From assembly GCA_043798435.1 (NCBI GenBank), contig JAZDOR010000129.1, forward strand, positions 1-10,931: 10,931 nt of DNA. The letters are read 5' to 3'. A program made the translations under genes and the position numbers. A model generated the notes under the pieces. That model was not told the origin of the DNA, made no database searches, and saw only the letters and a program-made list of their open reading frames with translations. Origin of the DNA: JAGUXG01 sp043798435 (GTDB lineage Bacteria; UBA9089; UBA9088; JAGUXG01). The first letter of the stretch is position 1, and the number at the start of each line of letters is the position of its first letter. Shown piece by piece: positions 1 through 5,923 of the stretch.

Positions 1-13
1 ATTATCAATTATC

Positions 14-58
14 AATGCAAAATTATCATTGTAAAATGCTAATTGCTAATTTTGCATT
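14..58. repeat. AT-rich inverted repeat (12-bp arms)
   Basis: The arms AATGCAAAATTA (14-25) and TAATTTTGCATT (47-58) are perfect reverse complements separated by 21 nt. The surrounding bases are further shuffled versions of the same words (attatcaat, tgcaaaat, attttgca). It touches the window edge, so the complete element may extend to the left. It looks like a non-coding dispersed repeat rather than a terminator, since no gene is seen ending here. Confidence 0.6.
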
Positions 59-72
59 TTGCAATGAATTCT

Positions 73-100
73 CTCCGTGACCTCTGTGCCTCCGTGGTTT
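73..100. repeat. Dispersed repeat, 'ctctgtg..gtggttt' family, copy 1
   Basis: This 28-bp stretch matches 2170-2197 at 24 of 28 positions. Both copies are followed by a short pyrimidine-rich segment and then a GTAAATAGTTAC-like word upstream of a gene. No coding potential is seen. Confidence 0.6.
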
Positions 101-125
101 ATATTCTTTTCTTGCACTTCAATTG

Positions 126-138
126 GGTAAATAGTTAC
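126..138. repeat. Shared 13-mer GGTAAATAGTTAC, copy 1
   Basis: The 13-mer is identical to 8202-8214, and its left flank (CACTTC followed by a T-rich stretch) is also similar. A weaker relative, matching 9 of 12 bases of the GTAAATAGTTAC core, is at 2227-2238. The word contains a small dyad (GTAA-ATAG-TTAC). It may be the end of a dispersed element or a regulatory site for the following gene. I cannot decide which from one window. Confidence 0.4.
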
Positions 139-227
139 AAAAATTATCCACAGATTACCTTGGATTACTTTGGATTAAATTGAGTATTGTGCCCCCGGAA
201 TTACCTAAGGCGGCTTAATTTAAGAAT

Positions 228-1880
228 GTGGAAAATAGCGTTTCAATGTCATTTAGTATGCTTCAAAAAACCTTTCTTGATTTTCTTGATATATCTGAAA
301 AGGAACGGGATTATATTTGGGAGTTCTTTGAATGTTTAAGCTTTGCTGATTTAGATATTCCAGCAGATGAGTGGGATAGACTGCACCACTATTGTATCTA
401 TCAAGAAGACTTTTTGGAGAATATTCTGGCTTTGTCTATAGGGTATATTTATGAAATATGGCATGATAAAACCAGATTTCATGAAATTCTAAATAGCGTT
501 CTTAATTCAGTAGAAAATGTTCTTGGTCACGATGTTTCTTTTATTCCGGATATAATTAAAGAATTACCAGCAGTGACAAGAGAAGATATCTGGATAGCTG
601 TATACAACAGAGTGTATGATAGCTATGATGCTGAGAAGGCCAAGGCAAAAAGTGAGGAGGCTTATGCGTTAAGTATCGCTATTCAAGATAAGTTTAAGGA
701 AATATTTAAGACTGAGCGTAACGAGGATATTATGAAAATTAGGGCAACAGGAGCAACCCTTGAATCGGCTGGTCAAGAATATGGGCTTAGTCGTGGAAGG
801 GTGCAGCAGATTGAACAAAAAGTGCTTAATAAATTTAATAGATTTTTATCGAGAATAAAACCACATTATACTTTGCAGACTTTTACACAAAGCAATATCC
901 TGTTATCGGTTAATGATATACAAGGTCATCTTGGTGAATTATCAGGGATTTTTATATACTGCCTTAAAAAGCATAACAACAAAGATATACCATGGAACGA
1001 TGAGCTGAATGGCTTTATTATTGGAGATAGTTCGTGGTATATACAGTTAACTGGATACATAGACACATTGCCGGATATGTTTGAAGCTTCAGACCTGAAA
1101 TTGTATGTTTCAGGTTTTATAGCAGTGTCTAAAATAGAGGTTGATAGCAGTCTGGTTTACAAGCTACTTTTGACTAAATATAATCCAATAGGTAGTTTTT
1201 ATTCCAAAAAGAAATTAAATCTCGCCGAGATATATATAGCAGTCTTAAAAAGATATTATCCCGATGGCATCAAGTTATATGATGATTTTGAGATGATGCG
1301 GTTTAGGAATTGTGCTAAAAACTTATTCGGCAATGTTGGACTTCCGGAAAACAATGGAGCTATTTGTGCAAGTATAGCTTTAGCTGGTTTAACTGTGCTT
1401 TGTGACAGGGGTAAGTATATACTATCCGATCAAATTAGACTGGATGAAGAGGTGCTTAATGATATTCATCAATTTATAATAGATAGTGATAGAAATGTTA
1501 TTATGTTTGGCGAGTTGTTTGAGAGGTTTAAAACTGAGTTGCTTGATAAAACCAGTATAAACAACCGCTTTTATTTACAGGGGGTATTAAGATACAAGTA
1601 TGAAAATGAGTTTTACTTTACTAAAGATATATTAATAAAGGATATAAACAGTGAGCAGGGCATAAAGCTTTCAATTGCAATTGAAGCATTTATCAAGGAG
1701 CAAAGACGAATTGTCGCCAAGGATGAGATACAAGAAGAATTTTTAGGACTTGCCAAATTTGTCCTGCAATCAGCGATTACAAGCAATCCCAATATATTAT
1801 TATGGGATTCTGGAAAATATTTACATTCTGAACAGCTTGTGGTTGTGTCAATAGTAGCACCCGTCCTTAGGGATGGGTGA
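228..1880 (+). CDS. Sigma-70 region 4-like HTH protein, C-terminus ending in a CRISPR repeat
   Basis: Encodes 550 aa if read from GTG 228; ATG 246 or ATG 258 are equally possible, and no convincing Shine-Dalgarno decides. Residues ~163-205 form a helix-turn-helix resembling sigma-70 region 4 (TLESAGQEYGLSRGRVQQIE), the -35-binding fold. The region 2 expected of a real sigma factor is not seen. Two later stretches (~325-400 and ~478-537, the latter ending LLWDSGKYLHSE) look like winged-helix modules. There are no membrane segments. It resembles, from memory, large HTH proteins of unknown role in Firmicutes-like genomes; its function is unknown, and DNA binding is the only safe inference. The last eight residues (543-550, VAPVLRDG) and the TGA stop are read from CRISPR repeat 1, so the natural C-terminus is probably lost. 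The gene looks more AT-rich than its neighbours, which may suggest transfer. Confidence 0.75.
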   Translation: MENSVSMSFSMLQKTFLDFLDISEKERDYIWEFFECLSFADLDIPADEWDRLHHYCIYQEDFLENILALSIGYIYEIWHDKTRFHEILNSVLNSVENVLGHDVSFIPDIIKELPAVTREDIWIAVYNRVYDSYDAEKAKAKSEEAYALSIAIQDKFKEIFKTERNEDIMKIRATGATLESAGQEYGLSRGRVQQIEQKVLNKFNRFLSRIKPHYTLQTFTQSNILLSVNDIQGHLGELSGIFIYCLKKHNNKDIPWNDELNGFIIGDSSWYIQLTGYIDTLPDMFEASDLKLYVSGFIAVSKIEVDSSLVYKLLLTKYNPIGSFYSKKKLNLAEIYIAVLKRYYPDGIKLYDDFEMMRFRNCAKNLFGNVGLPENNGAICASIALAGLTVLCDRGKYILSDQIRLDEEVLNDIHQFIIDSDRNVIMFGELFERFKTELLDKTSINNRFYLQGVLRYKYENEFYFTKDILIKDINSEQGIKLSIAIEAFIKEQRRIVAKDEIQEEFLGLAKFVLQSAITSNPNILLWDSGKYLHSEQLVVVSIVAPVLRDG

Positions 1881-2017
1881 GGATTGAAACCTGATATAGT
1901 AAGTATACAGATAAGTCAAGCATTGTAGCACCTGTCCTTCGGGATGGGTGAGGATTGAAACACCAAAATGGCTATAATGAGAATACTTGTCGGAGTGTAG
2001 CACCCATCCTTCGGGAT
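1854..2017 (+). CRISPR. Minimal CRISPR array: two full 37-bp repeats, a truncated third, two spacers
   Basis: Repeat 1 is 1854-1890 and repeat 2 is 1925-1961. Both are 37 bp, begin GTAGCACC, end GGATTGAAAC, and differ at two positions. Repeat 3 (1997-2017) keeps only the first 21 bp and then departs completely. The spacers are 34 bp (1891-1924) and 35 bp (1962-1996) and are unrelated to each other. The repeat has a hairpin CACCC.TCC-TTCG-GGATGGGTG; repeat 3 has lost the right arm. The ATTGAAAC end and the decayed last repeat suggest transcription on the plus strand with the leader on the left, yet that side is coding sequence of the HTH gene. No cas gene is in the window, so this is an orphan or a relic. 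I do not assign a subtype. Confidence 0.8.
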
Positions 2018-2020
2018 TAG

Positions 2021-2045
2021 GAAAAAAGGGACAGGTTCATTTTTC
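2021..2045. repeat. Dispersed-repeat segment abutting the truncated CRISPR repeat
   Basis: This segment contains the word GGGACAGGTTCATTTTTC, placed exactly where CRISPR repeat 3 loses its match. From memory this word recurs in repeat-rich bacterial genomes, sometimes near REP-associated (RAYT) transposases; I cannot verify that here and there is only one copy in this window. It probably truncated the array. Confidence 0.4.
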
Positions 2046-2074
2046 TTGACAAAGAAAAGGGGTTTAGGTAGAAT
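2046..2074 (+). promoter_or_regulatory. Sigma-70-type promoter, candidate for dinG-mqnP
   Basis: A perfect -35 TTGACA (2046-2051) is followed by a 17-nt spacer and -10 TAGAAT (2069-2074). Transcription would start near 2081, giving a leader of about 178 nt before ATG 2259. It joins directly onto the repeat segment at 2021-2045, so the promoter may have been brought in by that repeat. Confidence 0.55.
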
Positions 2075-2169
2075 TGCATAAAATAAAAGAAGTAATTACT
2101 CATAATTTTGGGGAAATATTAACCTTTAGAGAGACCGAGAACACTGATAAAATCCACGAATCATAAATT

Positions 2170-2197
2170 CTCTGTGAACTCCGTGCCTCTGTGGTTT
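2170..2197. repeat. Dispersed repeat, 'ctctgtg..gtggttt' family, copy 2
   Basis: This segment matches 73-100 at 24 of 28 bases. The sequence to its left, ACCTTTAGAGAGACCGAGAAC (from ~2121), resembles the right arm of the 5684-5785 element read in reverse. The 378-nt stretch 1881-2258 therefore holds the CRISPR array, a promoter and repeat material, and no gene I can support. Confidence 0.55.
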
Positions 2198-2258
2198 GAC
2201 TTTACTTCTGGTTTCTCCCCAATTTTGTGAGTAGATACGATTTGTTTGAGTGCGCACT

Positions 2259-4820
2259 ATGGAAGTAAAGGATACGAGCAAGGATATATTAGGAAAGGAT
2301 GTGGTTATTGACAGATCTCTCAAGAATCATGAGGATATATTAGGAAAGGATGGGATTATTGCCAGGTCTCTCAAGAATTATGAGGAGAGGCCAGAGCAGA
2401 TAGAGATGGCCAAGGCAGTTCAAGAGGCCATTTCATCTTCTACGCACCTTATTGTAGAGGCAGGCACTGGCATAGGAAAGAGTATCGCCTATTTAGTCCC
2501 ATTTATTTATTGGGCAACTGAGGAGAAGAAGCGGGTAGTAATCTCCACTTACACCAAGACACTCCAGCAACAACTTGTAGAAAAAGACCTCCCATTTTTG
2601 AAGAAGGCATTAGAGATTGACCTTCAATTCTCATTGTGTCTTGGAGGTGAGAACTATCTATGTCTGAGGAGGGCACCTGAGGCAAGTCAGTATGGCCTCT
2701 TTGACTCTGGAGACCAGACAAAGGAGTATGAAGAAATTCGCAATTGGCAAAGAAAGACAAAGACAGGCCTCAGGCAAGAATTGGATTTTGAGCCAAGCAC
2801 AGGGGTTTGGTCAAAGATTTGTCGTGTTGGTGACCTTTGTATGGGTAATAGCTGTCCTTACAGGGATAACTGCTTCTATAACCAGGCAAGGAGGACACAG
2901 TATAAGTCTCATCTCTTGGTCTGTAACCATCATCTCTATTTTGCCAATCTTGCTTCAGGCAATAAAGCCTTACCCGCCTTTGATGCTGTGGTCTTTGATG
3001 AGGCACATTCAATAGAAGATGTTGCCACTAATTATTTAGGTAAGGAGGTATCCAACCTCAGGATAAAATACCTGTGTGATTCGCTCCTTAATCCAAAGAC
3101 AGGAAAAGGCATTCTCACCAGGGTTAAGGCAAAAAGGATAGATACCTCAGAGGATATATTGGGCAAGGTAAGAGTTGCCTCATCAGAATTCTTCTTAAAT
3201 CTAACCTCTCTCTTTGGAAAGGAGGCCATCACTAAAAGAATTAGAAAGCCTGATTTCATTTATAACTCTTTAAGCGAGCCACTCCTGGCACTCTCTTCGT
3301 ATCTCAAGGGTTTAGAGGATGGACTTTCCAGAGAAGAAGAGAGGATGGAGGTTTCTGCCTTTTCCGGAATGGTTGAAGAGCTGAATGATGACCTTGAAGC
3401 CATTATAAAACAGACCCTGAAGAATTATGTCTATTGGATAGAGATAATAAAGAGACCTAATTTCACTAAATATACCTTATGTGCTGCACCAATAAATATA
3501 GCCGATGAATTCAAGAAACAGGTATTAGACAGTGTAAGCCCAGTGGTTCTTACCTCAGCCACCCTATCCACCAATGGGTCATTTGACTATATCAAGGCAA
3601 GACTTAAATTAGAAAACTTTCAAAGACTCATTCTTTCATCTCCCTTCAACTACGAAAAGCAAGCACTTCTGTATCTTGCTTCTGACCTTCCAGACCCAAG
3701 CACCGAACTTGCCCTGTATGAGTCTTGCCTGATAAGACGAATAGAGGAACTCTTATCCATCAGCAGGGTTGGAACCTTCATCTTATTTACAAGCTTCAAA
3801 TTATTAAATAAGGCTTATGATACCCTTAAGGAGCTGTTTCCTGAAAGGCATCTGCTCAAACAAGGGGAGTTGCCTCAATATAAACTGCTTGAGGAATTTA
3901 AGGAAGAAGGCTCTTCTATCCTGTTTGGCACCAGCACCTTCTGGCAGGGAATAGATGTGTCTGGGAAGAGTTTACAGTCTGTAATTATCACCAAACTTCC
4001 CTTTGCTGTTCCAGATGACCCAATCCAGGAGGCAAGGATGGAGGTCCTTTCATCCCAGAATATAAATCCCTTCATTTCCTATCAGGTTCCCCAGGCAATC
4101 ATTATGCTCAAGCAGGGATTTGGCAGGCTTATAAGGACAAAGAATGACTTTGGTTTGATAGCCATCCTTGACCCGAGAATAAAGACCAAGTCCTATGGAA
4201 AGCGGTTCCTGAATTCCTTGCCTTCCTGCAAAGAGGCAAAGACCCTAAAGGAGATTGAGGAATTCTTTGTAACTATTCACCGCAGAGACGCAGAGAATTT
4301 AATGGCCAAAGAAAGGGTAATGACCTTGGACAAGCAACCTGATGATGACCTTATTTTGGTTGTGAAGAACCTCTTTTCCAAGAATAGGTCAAAGAGGAAG
4401 GAGGCTATCTTTCTGCTGAAGAGATTTGAGCAAGAGAGGGTATTTGATGCCCTCAAGCATAGATTTCTAAATGATGCTCAAAGGGCAAGGGTGATATGGT
4501 GCTTAGGTGAGATGCAAAATAAGAACTGTGCTAATCTTCTGATCGGCTGTTTGGATGATAAGAACGCAAATATCAGGAGGTTATCGTGTTCTGCCCTTGG
4601 CAAGATTAAGGCAGAAAATACTACAACAGCTTTATTGAGGGTATTAGAAGACTCCTATCCCCAGGTTCGTCAGTATGCCATTAAGGCATTAGGCGAACTT
4701 AATAACCCAGAAGTCATTCCTGTTCTTTTTAAGATAGCAGAAAATCCACTTGAAAAGGATTATAACAGAAGCTGCGCTAAGAATGCTATACAAAGAATCA
4801 AAAGGCCAAGAGACTATTAG
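2259..4820 (+). CDS. dinG: DinG/XPD-family Fe-S DNA helicase fused to C-terminal HEAT repeats
   Basis: This is an ATP-dependent superfamily 2 helicase of the DinG/XPD branch, expected to unwind DNA 5'-3' in repair or structure resolution in the cytoplasm. I prefer ATG 2259 (853 aa) to the in-frame GTG 2250; residue numbers here count from 2250. Seen: Walker A GTGIGKS (72-78); four Fe-S cysteines C138, C197, C202, C208, whose +5/+6 spacing matches E. coli DinG; DEAH box (250-253); TSATL (435-439); motif VI QGFGRLIR (622-629). An exonuclease domain, present in some relatives, is absent. Residues ~700-850 are helical HEAT-like repeats, an extension I do not expect in standard DinG. Two oddities: a 51-bp tandem duplication near the start, and a repeat-derived HRRDAENL (677-684) at the helicase/HEAT junction. 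The stop is 2 nt before mqnP, implying translational coupling. Confidence 0.92.
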   Translation: MEVKDTSKDILGKDVVIDRSLKNHEDILGKDGIIARSLKNYEERPEQIEMAKAVQEAISSSTHLIVEAGTGIGKSIAYLVPFIYWATEEKKRVVISTYTKTLQQQLVEKDLPFLKKALEIDLQFSLCLGGENYLCLRRAPEASQYGLFDSGDQTKEYEEIRNWQRKTKTGLRQELDFEPSTGVWSKICRVGDLCMGNSCPYRDNCFYNQARRTQYKSHLLVCNHHLYFANLASGNKALPAFDAVVFDEAHSIEDVATNYLGKEVSNLRIKYLCDSLLNPKTGKGILTRVKAKRIDTSEDILGKVRVASSEFFLNLTSLFGKEAITKRIRKPDFIYNSLSEPLLALSSYLKGLEDGLSREEERMEVSAFSGMVEELNDDLEAIIKQTLKNYVYWIEIIKRPNFTKYTLCAAPINIADEFKKQVLDSVSPVVLTSATLSTNGSFDYIKARLKLENFQRLILSSPFNYEKQALLYLASDLPDPSTELALYESCLIRRIEELLSISRVGTFILFTSFKLLNKAYDTLKELFPERHLLKQGELPQYKLLEEFKEEGSSILFGTSTFWQGIDVSGKSLQSVIITKLPFAVPDDPIQEARMEVLSSQNINPFISYQVPQAIIMLKQGFGRLIRTKNDFGLIAILDPRIKTKSYGKRFLNSLPSCKEAKTLKEIEEFFVTIHRRDAENLMAKERVMTLDKQPDDDLILVVKNLFSKNRSKRKEAIFLLKRFEQERVFDALKHRFLNDAQRARVIWCLGEMQNKNCANLLIGCLDDKNANIRRLSCSALGKIKAENTTTALLRVLEDSYPQVRQYAIKALGELNNPEVIPVLFKIAENPLEKDYNRSCAKNAIQRIKRPRDY
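2281..2382 (+). repeat. 51-bp in-frame tandem duplication in dinG
   Basis: Two 51-bp units (2281-2331 and 2332-2382) each encode 17 residues of the form EDILGKDGIIARSLKNY, differing at a few positions. Only the second copy joins directly to the usual family start (YE-RP-Q--MA--V), so the first is probably the extra copy. The word EDILGK occurs a third time at ~3150-3168 in the same gene, without the rest of the unit. Confidence 0.85.
4276..4300 (+). repeat. Dispersed-repeat sequence inside dinG, read in frame
   Basis: The word CACCGCAGAGACGCAGAGAA resembles the intergenic repeats at 5700-5716 and, on the opposite strand, 2170-2197. Here it is translated as HRRDAENL. It lies between the last helicase segment and the HEAT repeats, at a linker where an insertion would be tolerated. 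Confidence 0.5.
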
Positions 4821-4822
4821 AG

Positions 4823-5680
4823 ATGGAAATTTTAGCCAATAGAATAAAGCTCTTTCTTGGGTTGATAAAGTTTGAGCATACTATCTTTGCTTTACCTTTT
4901 GCCTATCTGGGAGGGGTTTTGGCATATCAAGGGATATTCCCTATTCATTACTGGATATGGATAACATTAGCTATGGCAGGCGCCAGGACAGCGGGAATGG
5001 CACTGAATAGGCTGATAGACAGACAGATAGATGCCAGGAATCCAAGGACAGCCAACAGGGCTTTGCCTAAAGGCTTGATTCCTGTTTGGCAGGTGTGGTT
5101 ATTGGTCTTTGCCTCCCTCTTCCTCCTCCTCTTCTCTGCTTATAAGCTGAATACCTTATGCCTTGTCTTATCTCCTGTAGTTGTGATTATGTTGGTCTCT
5201 TACTCCTACCTTAAAAGGTTTACCTATCTGACGCACCTTGGAATAGGTCTGGTCCTGGCTTGTGCTCCAATCGGAGGCTGGATAGCGATAAAAGGGAATA
5301 TCGCCGTGTTGCCAATAGTCTTAGGAATGGGTGTCTGTTTTTGGACAGCAGGGTTTGATATTATTTATGCTACCCAAGATTTAGGGTTTGACCAGAAAGA
5401 GGGAATACACTCCATCCCTGCCTCCTTTGGAATAAGGAATGCTTTGCGTATCTCAAGGCTATTTCATCTTATCACCATCGTCTCATTCGCTTTTACTGGC
5501 ATCTTAGGAAAGATGGGTTTATTCTATTGGGCTGGTATTTTAGCTATAATTCCTTTGCTCATTTATGAACATAGCCTCATCTCGGAGACTGATCTTTCAA
5601 AGGTAAACACGGCATTCTTCTCTGTCAATAGCTTAGTCAGCATAATTCTATTTATTTCAGTAATAGTAGATTTTAGGTAA
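4823..5680 (+). CDS. mqnP: UbiA-family polyprenyltransferase, MqnP type
   Basis: A 285-aa integral membrane prenyltransferase. Family members transfer a polyprenyl chain from polyprenyl diphosphate to an aromatic acceptor. The MqnP type is assigned to the futalosine menaquinone pathway (established for the family; assigned here by resemblance). The first Asp-rich motif is N62-R-L-I-D66-RQI-D70, in the setting GARTAGMALNRLIDRQID followed by RNPRTANRALPKG. The second is YATQD186-LGF-D190 followed by GIHSIPASFG. Both bind Mg-diphosphate in UbiA enzymes. Roughly eight or nine hydrophobic segments span residues 10-283, and the length is normal. The start at 4823 lies 2 nt after the dinG stop, with no strong ribosome site, so translation is likely coupled. 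No other menaquinone gene is visible, so ubiA (4-hydroxybenzoate prenylation) remains an alternative. Confidence 0.86.
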   Translation: MEILANRIKLFLGLIKFEHTIFALPFAYLGGVLAYQGIFPIHYWIWITLAMAGARTAGMALNRLIDRQIDARNPRTANRALPKGLIPVWQVWLLVFASLFLLLFSAYKLNTLCLVLSPVVVIMLVSYSYLKRFTYLTHLGIGLVLACAPIGGWIAIKGNIAVLPIVLGMGVCFWTAGFDIIYATQDLGFDQKEGIHSIPASFGIRNALRISRLFHLITIVSFAFTGILGKMGLFYWAGILAIIPLLIYEHSLISETDLSKVNTAFFSVNSLVSIILFISVIVDFR

Positions 5681-5683
5681 CTG

Positions 5684-5785
5684 TTCACCTTTAGAGCACA
5701 CTGAGAACGCAGAGATTACAACGAATTCTCTTAGAATTAAGGTCGTATATTTCCTCTAAAGATCTCTGCGGTCTCTAAAGGTGAA
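5684..5785. repeat. 102-bp element with perfect 13-bp inverted termini
   Basis: The termini TTCACCTTTAGAG (5684-5696) and CTCTAAAGGTGAA (5773-5785) are perfect inverted repeats. An inner pair CGCAGAGAT (5708-5716) and ATCTCTGCG (5762-5770) extends the possible stem. It is non-coding and starts 3 nt after the mqnP stop. It may fold as a transcript end for the dinG-mqnP operon, but it has no T-tract. Best described as a small non-autonomous or palindromic repeat. No clear target-site duplication is seen. Confidence 0.7.
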
Positions 5786-5861
5786 TGTTTATGATTTTAG
5801 CCGATGAAGTGGAGAGGCTTTCTAAATAATTTGCTCTACTGCAATTGGAGATAGTAAACTT

Positions 5862-5895
5862 CCTCTTTAGTGGAAGATAAAAAAAGAGGTTTTTT
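5862..5895 (+). promoter_or_regulatory. Hairpin covering the ribosome site of the FecR-TPR gene
   Basis: CCTCTTT (5862-5868) can pair with AAAGAGG (5883-5889), which contains the Shine-Dalgarno AGAGG, and six T follow (5890-5895). An overlapping alternative pairing is CTTCC (5859-5863) with GGAAG (5872-5876), and the two cannot form together. The stem is only 7 bp with a 14-nt loop, so the effect may be weak. Confidence 0.3.
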
Positions 5896-5896
5896 G

Positions 5897-5923
5897 ATGA
5901 GACAGATGAGACAGATGAGACAG
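5897..5923 (+). repeat. 9-bp tandem repeat (3 copies) at the start codon
   Basis: ATGAGACAG is repeated three times exactly, encoding MRQMRQMRQ. Each copy offers an in-frame ATG (5897, 5906, 5915). A change of copy number would leave the frame intact but move the start relative to the ribosome site. Confidence 0.85.

Noticed and set aside
144..152. TTATCCACA, a perfect DnaA-box match, as a sign of a replication origin
   Set aside because: It is single, lies in a 'ccacagatta' dispersed repeat also seen near 10675-10720, and there is no box cluster or dnaA/dnaN nearby.
2104..2226. Inverted pair aattttggggaaa / tttctccccaatttt as transposon ends
   Set aside because: The match is imperfect and AT-rich, and it encloses only repeat debris; not strong enough to call an element.
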